Notes under the pieces: generated by a model
Databases searched by the model: none
What the model was told of the DNA's origin: nothing
The model's input: only the letters and a program-made list of their open reading frames with translations
Assembly: GCA_029310945.1 (NCBI GenBank)
Contig: JARJFC010000023.1
Span: 1 to 64,000, forward strand
Source: Leptospira sp. 96542
GTDB lineage: Bacteria; Spirochaetota; Leptospiria; Leptospirales; Leptospiraceae
Direction of reading: 5' to 3'
DNA length: 64,000 bases
Part shown: one piece after another, positions 35,517-43,850 of the stretch
How positions within the stretch are numbered: the first letter of the stretch is position 1
How the letters are laid out: every line of letters begins with the position of its first letter
Program-made: the position numbers and the translations under genes

Positions 35517-36710
35517 ATGAAAAAGATAATTTATATCTTCCTATTTTTAGGAGTTAGCATTAGAATTTCAGACTTTAATCCTAAATCGCTGAATACAGCC
35601 AAATCTAAGTTAGAGGAAATCCTTCCCATCACATTTCAATTAGGAATTGGGCCAGAAAAGCTACATGCTGCTGCAGATAACTGGGGTTTTGTGAGGCAAT
35701 CTGCAACCTGGGCGCGTGGAAATTCAGGCATTATGGATTCACTCATTATGAATCTAAAAATGCTTGGGTATTTTAATAACGATAATCCAAGAAATGATAC
35801 TTTCACAAATGTAAATTTGCAAGGGTTTGGCAGTACAACAATACGTATTAAAATCAACCAAAACCTAACAAACATTTCATCATCTGCTTACACTGGTTCA
35901 AAGAACTTCAAAAACTTTCTTGAAATTAAAAAAACAAACGCTGCAATTCCTTCAATACAGTTATTTTTCGATGATCCTGACAGTTTGCTCGGAAATAATG
36001 GAGCCCTCATCTATTATCGCCTAGTGGACTTTGGAAACCCTGAATTTGCAAACGTAGGAGACGTCATCACTGAGAGTTATACCGGACATGATTCTATTTA
36101 TGGAACAAAATTCCAAACCTACACTTGGAGAAATGGACCAGAAAATACAACTTGGATCAGCAAACACGGAAGAGTTGTTCTTACTGAAGTAGACTCTAGT
36201 AAACAACTATGTTTCCGCTCGGTAGTTCGTATGAGTTTTACAAAACTAAAAACAATCAATCCAAATTTAGATGCATTACAAGCTATCTGCGGCGGCCAAG
36301 AAAATATTTATTATGGTCTTGCTTATATGCAAAAATTTGATGCACCGTTTTATACAACCGCAAAAGCTTCAATGACAACAAATTCAACACTTTCAGAAAC
36401 AGTCTGCCATAGACCTGCTAATGAATTTGATGGCGCTAAGATTTCTTATGGTATATTTGACATAAACGGCTTTGTAGCGGACAAACTAACTGCGAATCAA
36501 GTCCCTACAATATATCCAAGCCCAACAGTAGGTGGGCTTGATTTTATGTCTGTGGATGACGCCTTTAAAAGAACTTTCGTAGCATACAACACAACAGTCC
36601 CAGGCCAGGAAACGTTCGGCATCATTAAACAATACGAAGATACGAGTAAGGCATTTCTTGATGGATTTGATTCTTCTGAAAATAATCTCAATTTTAAGAC
36701 AGTTCCATAA
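35517..36710 (+). CDS. exported protein of unknown function
   Basis: A 397-residue protein with an N-terminal signal (MKKIIYIFLFLGVSI). The mature part is beta-rich with scattered Cys (LCFRSV, ICGGQ, TVCHRP) that suggest disulfides, and no domain I know. It directly follows the small lipoprotein (3 bp) and may work with it at the cell surface. It converges on the PHP gene with a 2-bp gap. Confidence 0.7.
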   Translation: MKKIIYIFLFLGVSIRISDFNPKSLNTAKSKLEEILPITFQLGIGPEKLHAAADNWGFVRQSATWARGNSGIMDSLIMNLKMLGYFNNDNPRNDTFTNVNLQGFGSTTIRIKINQNLTNISSSAYTGSKNFKNFLEIKKTNAAIPSIQLFFDDPDSLLGNNGALIYYRLVDFGNPEFANVGDVITESYTGHDSIYGTKFQTYTWRNGPENTTWISKHGRVVLTEVDSSKQLCFRSVVRMSFTKLKTINPNLDALQAICGGQENIYYGLAYMQKFDAPFYTTAKASMTTNSTLSETVCHRPANEFDGAKISYGIFDINGFVADKLTANQVPTIYPSPTVGGLDFMSVDDAFKRTFVAYNTTVPGQETFGIIKQYEDTSKAFLDGFDSSENNLNFKTVP

Positions 36711-36712
36711 GA

Positions 36713-37870
36713 TTAAGGTTTAGAACCATTGCGATACATTGCGTTAGATAGGATAGAGCCTGTCAAACCGATGATCTCTAAACGAATATAGGTATCGTGA
36801 TCTTGGATTTGATAGTTAGAATTATTTCTATCTGGGTCAATCTTTCGAATTTCGCCATTTTGGCCTATCCATCGAATTTCCAAGTAACGCTCGCTAGATG
36901 AAACAATGATTTCTTTATTATTTTTAATTTCAATTTTTGGAATTTTTGGATCTTCCCCTTCTCTAAAAAACTTTTTCACACAAAAGAAAGAGCCGTTCTG
37001 CAATGATTTAGTGAGTTCATCTGATTTTCTAATTCCATCAGAAGTTACAATATAACGCAAACTACTCTCTCCACGCCTCCCTCTTTGTCCACCAAGGTAT
37101 TGAATCCAGTTTTTCCAAAAAGGTTGGTTCAATGTTTTAATTGTCGATTCAGGCAAGTAGTGTAAATCATCATTTGCCATGCAATGCACATTACGTCCTG
37201 CACTGAGCAATATATCCAGTATTCGCGAGTCATCACCAAACGGAGAGTAAACTTCAACCGCATTGTACCCGACAATTTCAATAAGCTCATTTTTCGAAAA
37301 AGCATCATTCAATTTAGGGTGCGGTATAATCACATAACCACCCAAATTTCTCATACGATCAATCACCCACGAAATATTCTCCCTTGAAGCATATACAGGA
37401 AAATAATCAGAGAAGGATCTTTTGGCACCAATTGAAAGGATATGACGTTTCCTTAAATTCTGACCCCATTCGAATCCTTCAATAAAATCCGCACCGATTA
37501 TTTTTGAAATCTGTCCGTAATCAGTGATCGCGATGTTTGAAAATCCATTTCGTTTGTATTCGTTCCAAATTTCGATTGCACCATGCCTTTCAGGTGTAAA
37601 CCAAACTTCATTGGTATGCGTATGTAATGCTAATTTTTCAACGTTGTTATGCGCAGAAAAATCATTATATGGGTTTTTCCACACGGAACCTGAAAACGGT
37701 AAAACCGAAGTTTCGTTTTTCTTTGTTAGGAGAAGAACAACACCAATTTGATAAAAAGCCAAAACAGCAAGCATTACCACTATGATAAATAGAAACGGTT
37801 TTATTTGACGGTTTTTAAATTTCACCTGAGCTTTTATTTCTGAAATTGCTTCAGGAACCGTAAATAACAT
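36713..37870 (-). CDS. membrane-anchored PHP-domain phosphoesterase-like protein
   Basis: After an N-terminal cytoplasmic tail and one membrane helix (~25-55) comes a PHP domain: LALHTHTNEVWFTPE (HxH motif), NIAITDYGQI, YVIIPHPKLND, NAVEVYSPFG and HCMANDDLHYLP. PHP domains cleave phosphodiesters or phosphomonoesters with a metal cluster. The target is unknown. I start at the ATG at 37870 rather than the TTG at 37876. No clear ribosome binding site is visible for either, and the start overlaps the divergent GT39 gene by two bases. Confidence 0.75.
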   Translation of the reverse strand: MLFTVPEAISEIKAQVKFKNRQIKPFLFIIVVMLAVLAFYQIGVVLLLTKKNETSVLPFSGSVWKNPYNDFSAHNNVEKLALHTHTNEVWFTPERHGAIEIWNEYKRNGFSNIAITDYGQISKIIGADFIEGFEWGQNLRKRHILSIGAKRSFSDYFPVYASRENISWVIDRMRNLGGYVIIPHPKLNDAFSKNELIEIVGYNAVEVYSPFGDDSRILDILLSAGRNVHCMANDDLHYLPESTIKTLNQPFWKNWIQYLGGQRGRRGESSLRYIVTSDGIRKSDELTKSLQNGSFFCVKKFFREGEDPKIPKIEIKNNKEIIVSSSERYLEIRWIGQNGEIRKIDPDRNNSNYQIQDHDTYIRLEIIGLTGSILSNAMYRNGSKP

Positions 37871-39446
37871 GAACAAAGAATACGAATTCCTTTTTCCAAA
37901 CAGATTCCATTTTGATTACAAATTTGAAACAAATCGCGGGATTTTTAGTTTTGCAAAAAACATATCGTCCTCCCCTCCTGGCTATGTGATTTCAAAGATC
38001 TTTCAAAATAAACCCATATGGATTTTCACCCTACTGATTCTTCTACTCAGTTTTTTTCTGCTTTTTGAGAATCAAAGCCCACTTTATGATCAAGATGAAG
38101 CTGCCTATGCTGGGTTCGCTCGCACGATGGTCGAAACTAGTGATTATTTAAATATACATTTTGCATTTTCGGAACCACATAGGAAACCGCCCCTTCACTT
38201 TTGGCTTACTAGTTTTATATTTCAACATTTGGGAGTTTCGGAATGGAATCTCCGATTGTTGCCGAGTATTTGGATTATCATGAGTTGTATCCTCACTTAT
38301 CTTTTGGGCAAATCAATGTTTGGTGAAAAAGTAGGGTTATATAGTTTTTGTATCCTTGGATTTTCAACCTATTTTCCGTTAAATGGTAAAATTGCACTTG
38401 TCGATTCGCTTCTCACATTTATAGAAATATTAGGTTTTATTTCTTTATACTTTTTTATCACGAAGCAAAAACAAATTTTTAAATTTCTTTTCTGGTTTTC
38501 AATTGCCGTCGGCACTTTAACGAAAGGGCCACCAATTCTAATTTTTTTAGGTGGAACTTGTTTTCTACTTTTATTCCAGTTGAAAACAAGAGAGGCAATC
38601 TGGAAACTTCAGCCATTTTTATTTTTGCCTATTTCACTATCTCCACTCCTAATTTGGGGTTTTTTGGTTTGGCAAAATACAGATGGGGAGCTTATACGTT
38701 GGATGGTTGATTGGTATATACTTAGAAGAGCTAGTAACCCTGTTTTTGGGCAAGCGGGGCCTCCTGGCACATACCTTTTATTATTTTTTATAACCTTATT
38801 TCCTTGGTCATTGTATTACACAAAAATCTTAAGAGACTTATGGAATATTCTAAAAAAAGCATACGCTTCAATAGGATCTAAACAAATTTTCAAAACAGAA
38901 AACAATTTTGAAACTAATTTTCTTTACATTGGGCTTATTTTTTCGTGGTTATTCTATGAATTTTTAGCAAGTAAACTTCCATCTTACCCGCTTGCAGCAT
39001 ACCCACTTCTGAGTATACTCATTGCAAAAAAAATGGAAGGTGTAACTACATTTTTTTCCTTTAAAAATCTATTTGTTTTTAGTATTGTTTGGATGGTAAC
39101 TATAATTATTATCTTACTACCATGGATGAACAATAAACGATTCGATACAAAAACTGTAGCTGAAAAAATCAATAGATTGGAATTAAAAACCGATTCAATT
39201 TATGTGAATGGCAATTTGGGTCTACCAAGTTTAGCTTACTACTTAAAAACACCACTTAAGGAGTTTGAGGCGAATTACTTAACAAATAAAGATGATAAAT
39301 TTATACTGGCTACGACAAACGATTTATTACTGTTAAATCAATTACAGACAAATATATTAGTAGTTGGAGGACCATATCCAATATATGCTTACGACAGAAA
39401 CAAAACAATCGAACTGTATGTTATCAAAACCTCAAACAATAACTAA
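37869..39446 (+). CDS. GT39/ArnT-like membrane glycosyltransferase
   Basis: A 525-residue integral membrane protein with about twelve helices. The first periplasmic loop holds the PMT_2/ArnT signature YDQDEAAYAGFARTM with the catalytic acidic residue, and SEPHRKPPLHFWLTSF. It moves a sugar from a polyprenyl phosphate donor onto a protein or lipid in the periplasm, probably for envelope glycosylation. The ATG at 37869 overlaps the divergent PHP gene, so an in-frame start further in is possible. Confidence 0.85.
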   Translation: MNKEYEFLFPNRFHFDYKFETNRGIFSFAKNISSSPPGYVISKIFQNKPIWIFTLLILLLSFFLLFENQSPLYDQDEAAYAGFARTMVETSDYLNIHFAFSEPHRKPPLHFWLTSFIFQHLGVSEWNLRLLPSIWIIMSCILTYLLGKSMFGEKVGLYSFCILGFSTYFPLNGKIALVDSLLTFIEILGFISLYFFITKQKQIFKFLFWFSIAVGTLTKGPPILIFLGGTCFLLLFQLKTREAIWKLQPFLFLPISLSPLLIWGFLVWQNTDGELIRWMVDWYILRRASNPVFGQAGPPGTYLLLFFITLFPWSLYYTKILRDLWNILKKAYASIGSKQIFKTENNFETNFLYIGLIFSWLFYEFLASKLPSYPLAAYPLLSILIAKKMEGVTTFFSFKNLFVFSIVWMVTIIIILLPWMNNKRFDTKTVAEKINRLELKTDSIYVNGNLGLPSLAYYLKTPLKEFEANYLTNKDDKFILATTNDLLLLNQLQTNILVVGGPYPIYAYDRNKTIELYVIKTSNNN

Positions 39447-39835
39447 TCTAAAAAGCGCTCCTTATCTCCAGGATTTGGGATCATACAAACTTCCGCTTTG
39501 CCAAACCAACTATATCTATGTTTTGCGATAAAACGATATAGAAGGTTTCGAATGAATTTAGGTAGAATCCGAAAAAATATCAGTAAAGAAATCGGAAATC
39601 GAAGTTCCTCAGCAATTTTCAAAACAGCATCAGATTCAAGGTATAACTTGTTGTCTTTCAAATAAACAATACTATCTGGTAGTGAGTTCTCATTGGTGAT
39701 AAAACGGCTATACGTTTTACCACCAATGGTTGCAAAGTATAAATTCTTTTTAATGTTATGTTTTAAAAGAAACTGTACCGAACCCATGCACAAATGACAG
39801 ACCCCATCAAAGAAAACAATTTTATTATTTTCCAT
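39443..39835 (-). CDS. DCC family thiol-disulfide-like protein (DUF393)
   Basis: I choose the ATG at 39835, from which the protein begins MENNKIVFFDGVCHLCMGSVQFL. The DGVCHLC motif (DxxCxxC) defines the family, a thioredoxin-like fold. It is about 131 residues. Its targets are unknown. It converges on the GT39 gene with a 4-bp overlap. Confidence 0.82.
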   Translation of the reverse strand: MENNKIVFFDGVCHLCMGSVQFLLKHNIKKNLYFATIGGKTYSRFITNENSLPDSIVYLKDNKLYLESDAVLKIAEELRFPISLLIFFRILPKFIRNLLYRFIAKHRYSWFGKAEVCMIPNPGDKERFLD

Positions 39836-39905
39836 TTGCGAAATTACCTTTTGTATCCAAACTGACCCCATAAACAAAATTTCCTAGTCTAATTTCTGAG
39901 GTCTT

Positions 39906-41855
39906 ATGATGTTTCCAAATTTTATTGCAAATGATTTACTAAAAAAAGAAAAAACAATTTTGGATAAATTACAGTCCAATCGAACCTTCATTCAGAACCT
40001 CTTGGAGAAACAACATCATAGTTTTTTGACATTTGTAAAGCCATACCAGCGTATCCAAACAGAACTCAGTGATTTGGTGACAGAAATTTCTCACTTAAAC
40101 TCCGTTAAAAATAATGAAGAAAGTCAAACCATATACTCAAGGTTATTGCCAGTTTTAAGCGAATATTATAGTGAGCTCGGACAGAACGAGGAAATCTACC
40201 AAACTCTTTCCGAAATTCAAAAATCAGATAAGAATTTAAAGCCAGAAGAATCCAAGGTGCTTCAAAACGAATTAAGAGACTTCCGATTGGCAGGTGTAGG
40301 TCTCCCTAATGAAAAAAAGGATCGTTTAAAGGAAATCAATATACAATTGTCAGATTTATCCAATCAATTTTCGCAAAATGTTCTCAATGCAACCAATGCA
40401 TTTACTCTAACATTGACAGAGGAAGAAGTAGACGGTTTACCTGAGAGTGAAAAAATTTCTGCAAAACAGGAAGACGGTTCTTATAAATTCACTCTCCAAT
40501 ATCCTAGTTACATTGCCTTTATGACTTATGGAAAAAATAGAGAAATTAGAAAAAAACTTTATGATGCCTATGTCACACGTGCACCTGAAAACGAAGACCT
40601 TCTTGAAAAAATTTTAAGTTTGCGCAATGAAGAATCGAATCTACTAGGTTTTAATCATTATGCCGATCTAAGTTTGGCTTCTAAAGTTGCGGACAATCCG
40701 AACCAAGTCATACAGTTTTTAAATGAATTGTCTAAAAAAGCAAAACCGATTGCATTAAAAGAATACAACGAGTTGAAAATTTTTGCAAATGAACAAGAGT
40801 TAAATGAACTAGAGCCGTATGACTTAACATTTTATTCTGAAGCATTTAAGAAAGTTTCATTTGACTATGACGAAGAAAAATATAGACCCTATTTAGAAAA
40901 GGAAACTGTTATCCGAGGTAGTTTCGATTTTTTAAAGAAACTACTTGGAATCGAATTTAGAGAAACCAAAACCGAAGTATGGGATCCATCTGTTTTATGT
41001 TTTGATTTGATCATTGAATCTGAAACGAGGGCACGATTGTATTTAGATCTCGAAGTAAGAAATGATAAAAAAGGTGGCGCTTGGATGCACAATTGGAAAC
41101 CCCATTTCCAAGACGAATCGGGCAAAAAAGAGCTCCCTATTGCCTTTGTAGTTGCTAGTTTTCCCAAAGCAACAAAAGACCAACCTTCTTTACTACGACC
41201 AAGTGATGTTGTAACCTTTTTCCACGAAATGGGACATGCTCTACACCATCTGTTATCAAAAGTAAACGAGCCTTTTGTGAGTGGAGTCAACGGTGTTGAA
41301 TGGGATGCAGTGGAATTTCCATCGCAATTTTTAGAAAATTTTGCTTATGAACCAAAAGTTTTGGAGCTCTTCGCCAAACATTACAAAACGGGAGAAACGA
41401 TTCCAAAGTCCTATATTGACACAATGGTAAAGGCGAAAAATTTTATGTCAGCAATGGGAGTGGTTCGCCAAATTGAGTTTGCACTCTTTGATATGAAAAT
41501 CCATTGCGAAAATCCGGACAAAACCAGAGTGCAAAAAATTTTGAACGAAGTAAGAGAAGAAGTTTCTGTATACAAAACTCCAATTTACAATAAATTCCAA
41601 AATTCCTTCAGCCATATTTTCGCTGGTGGTTATGCGGCAGGGTATTACTCTTACAAATGGGCAGAGTTATTATCTGCAAATGCATTTTATTCATTTATTG
41701 ATCGCGGAGTGTTTGATTTAAATTTGGCTGAAAAATTTAGAAAGTGCATACTCGAAAAAGGTGGTTCCGCAAACGCAATGGATCTTTTCCGTGAATTCTA
41801 CGGTAAAGACCCAGAAATCGATGCCTTACTTCGTTTGAACGGAATTGCCGCCTAA
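39906..41855 (+). CDS. M3 family oligopeptidase (thimet/oligopeptidase A type)
   Basis: A 649-residue soluble zinc metallopeptidase. FFHEMGHALHHLL holds the HExxH-type zinc site in the M3 form (HEMGH), and the third ligand is in GVEWDAVEFPSQFLENF. SRYPKA-like and YAAGYYSYKWAELLSANAF also match the family. It degrades short peptides in the cytoplasm. Two start codons are adjacent (39906 and 39909). It converges on the SCO1 gene with a 30-bp overlap of the coding ends. Confidence 0.92.
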   Translation: MMFPNFIANDLLKKEKTILDKLQSNRTFIQNLLEKQHHSFLTFVKPYQRIQTELSDLVTEISHLNSVKNNEESQTIYSRLLPVLSEYYSELGQNEEIYQTLSEIQKSDKNLKPEESKVLQNELRDFRLAGVGLPNEKKDRLKEINIQLSDLSNQFSQNVLNATNAFTLTLTEEEVDGLPESEKISAKQEDGSYKFTLQYPSYIAFMTYGKNREIRKKLYDAYVTRAPENEDLLEKILSLRNEESNLLGFNHYADLSLASKVADNPNQVIQFLNELSKKAKPIALKEYNELKIFANEQELNELEPYDLTFYSEAFKKVSFDYDEEKYRPYLEKETVIRGSFDFLKKLLGIEFRETKTEVWDPSVLCFDLIIESETRARLYLDLEVRNDKKGGAWMHNWKPHFQDESGKKELPIAFVVASFPKATKDQPSLLRPSDVVTFFHEMGHALHHLLSKVNEPFVSGVNGVEWDAVEFPSQFLENFAYEPKVLELFAKHYKTGETIPKSYIDTMVKAKNFMSAMGVVRQIEFALFDMKIHCENPDKTRVQKILNEVREEVSVYKTPIYNKFQNSFSHIFAGGYAAGYYSYKWAELLSANAFYSFIDRGVFDLNLAEKFRKCILEKGGSANAMDLFREFYGKDPEIDALLRLNGIAA

Positions 41856-42386
41856 TGCAAGTATAGTTTCTTTTATCATATCCTTCGTATCAGTGGTTTT
41901 TATGAGTTTTCTTGTTTTCCGATCAGAATCCAAAACGTAAATATACGTTGAATGGTCGAAACTAGATCCATCCTCTGTTTTTGCAACATAGGCTGCGTAT
42001 TGTTTTACAATTCTATCGGTTTCTGATTGAGTGAACGACAAACCGATGGATTCTGGTAAATAAAAAGATACATACTTTTGAACGGTCTCAGGTGCGTCTC
42101 GGATTGGATCGACAGAGACAAACACCACTTTAAATTTTTTACGATCACTCGGAGACAGATCATCCACTGCGCTCTTTATTTTCATTAGTGTATTTGGACA
42201 GAAATCGGGGCAATATGTATAACCAAAAAATACGAGGACTACTGGTTCTTCTATTTTTTTTAAGTCCACAGAATTTCTGTTTTTATCGATTCCCACGATA
42301 TTTCCACCAATGGGGAGTTCGGTGAGTTCTACTCCTTGGTTACAGTGTATCCCAATAAAAAATAAAAATACGAATTTAAATCTCAT
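41826..42386 (-). CDS. SCO1/SenC copper chaperone lipoprotein
   Basis: Signal peptide with a lipobox-like IGIHC, then a thioredoxin-like SCO domain: FFGYTYCPDFCPNTL with the CxxxC copper site, VFVSVDPIRDAPETV, and the copper-binding His in SSFDHSTYIYVLD. It delivers copper to the CuA site of cytochrome c oxidase from outside the inner membrane. It forms a translationally coupled pair with the PCuAC-like gene (4-bp overlap). Confidence 0.9.
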   Translation of the reverse strand: MRFKFVFLFFIGIHCNQGVELTELPIGGNIVGIDKNRNSVDLKKIEEPVVLVFFGYTYCPDFCPNTLMKIKSAVDDLSPSDRKKFKVVFVSVDPIRDAPETVQKYVSFYLPESIGLSFTQSETDRIVKQYAAYVAKTEDGSSFDHSTYIYVLDSDRKTRKLIKTTDTKDMIKETILALGGNSVQTK

Positions 42387-42820
42387 TTTTTTCGAACCTC
42401 TACAATTTCTTCCAATTTCAATCCATTAGAAAGATAGAATATTATTTTTATAGAACCATTATTCTTCTTTTTATCATACAACATCAAATGTTTCCCACCT
42501 TTAGTTAATTTTAGAGTTTCATTCATTTTGAATGTAAGAGGCAAGGATTGTTTGCGCATCCTCATGATACCGTAATCATCATTCATACTTTCATGCAATT
42601 CAATAGATCCATACCAGTCAGACTCAATTTTTGTAATCTGGACATCACTCGGATATGGATTCTGGATTTTACCGTATACAGCATTCGTTTTTGCCACATC
42701 GGGCGCTTCCATCATCCACAATCCATCCGGATTCTTTTCCACAAATGAGCAAAAAAACGACAATTTGACTTGAATTAGTAATAGAATTACCAAATTTGTT
42801 ATATTTATCTTCCGAACCAA
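42383..42820 (-). CDS. PCuAC copper chaperone (DUF461) lipoprotein-like
   Basis: The copper motif is visible as ELHESMNDDYGIMRMRK followed by LTKGGKHLMLYD, the PCuAC H...M...M...HxM pattern. I place the start at the TTG at 42820: GAGG lies 5 nt upstream and a signal segment (ITNLVILLLIQVKLSFFC) follows, whereas the ATG at 42922 would overlap the divergent hydrolase gene by about 90 bp. Partner of the SCO protein in CuA assembly. Confidence 0.8.
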   Translation of the reverse strand: MVRKINITNLVILLLIQVKLSFFCSFVEKNPDGLWMMEAPDVAKTNAVYGKIQNPYPSDVQITKIESDWYGSIELHESMNDDYGIMRMRKQSLPLTFKMNETLKLTKGGKHLMLYDKKKNNGSIKIIFYLSNGLKLEEIVEVRKK

Positions 42821-42830
42821 GAGAACCTCG

Positions 42831-43850
42831 ATGAAATTAATCTTAAAATGGGTCGTTGCCCTAACACTAATCCTAACATCCTTCTTAATATCCACATACC
42901 GATGGTCGGTTGACGAATACAATTATGATTCTTCGCGAAAATTCGACAATTTTGAATCATTCTACCAAAACGAATTAGAAATTAGCAAAAAAGAAAATAC
43001 GAGAGAAGACAACGAAGAGAAACTCATTCGATATTCTGAAGATAAAACTGACATAACAATCGTTTATATCCACGGTTTTGGTGCCAGCAGACGGGAAGGT
43101 GAAGAAGTGACGAATCAAGTTGCCGAGTATTTTGGCGCGAATACTTACTATCTTCGTTTGCCAGGACATGGAACCAATATCGAAGATCATCTAAATACAG
43201 ATTTTCAAAAATATTTACAAGACGCGGAGGACTCCCTGATTTATGCAAAAGAGTTAGGCCACAAAACTGTATTAGTCGGAACGAGTATGGGTGGTAATAT
43301 TGCAACCTACCTCACTGCAAAACACCCCGAACTTGTGGATTGTTTGATCTTAGCTTCCCCTTTTTACAATTTCGGAGATCCTACAGCCAATTTATTCAAT
43401 TTTTATTGGGGCAAAGGGTTTATCAATTTGGTAATGGGAGATATTCGTTATTCAAAAAAAGATCCAAAAGATGAATCTTCTAAATATTGGTATATGGATC
43501 AATATTATGGAGCCTTACAAAACATAACCAACCTCAAACGTTTTGTGGAAAAAGAAAATCCATTTCCAAAAATCAAAACTCCAGTTCTAATGATGTACTA
43601 TTATAAATCAGAAAGAGAACAAGATTTTGTTGCATCCGTTAAAGCAATGTTAGATGTCTTTAATGCCATTCAAAATGGTGAATCTCCAAATCCAAACAAC
43701 AAACTTTTAAGAATTGAAGACGGGGCACACGTCCTCCTTTCGAAGTATGTTAAGTCGAACAAACCTCTCATCCAATCAGAGATGATTCAATTCATAAAAA
43801 CCACAACAGGTGCTGAAGAGAAGAAAAATTCAAAGAAAACCAAACGCTAA
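42831..43850 (+). CDS. alpha/beta hydrolase, membrane-anchored
   Basis: An N-terminal membrane anchor (LILKWVVALTLILTSFLIST), then an alpha/beta hydrolase: ITIVYIHGFGASRREGEEV (oxyanion region), YYLRLPGHGTN, and the nucleophile elbow VGTSMGGNIAT. The catalytic His is probably in IEDGAHVLLS. Lipase/esterase-like; the substrate is unknown. It is divergent from the copper genes with only 10 bp between start codons and overlaps the end of the convergent kinase gene by 21 bp. Confidence 0.82.
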   Translation: MKLILKWVVALTLILTSFLISTYRWSVDEYNYDSSRKFDNFESFYQNELEISKKENTREDNEEKLIRYSEDKTDITIVYIHGFGASRREGEEVTNQVAEYFGANTYYLRLPGHGTNIEDHLNTDFQKYLQDAEDSLIYAKELGHKTVLVGTSMGGNIATYLTAKHPELVDCLILASPFYNFGDPTANLFNFYWGKGFINLVMGDIRYSKKDPKDESSKYWYMDQYYGALQNITNLKRFVEKENPFPKIKTPVLMMYYYKSEREQDFVASVKAMLDVFNAIQNGESPNPNNKLLRIEDGAHVLLSKYVKSNKPLIQSEMIQFIKTTTGAEEKKNSKKTKR

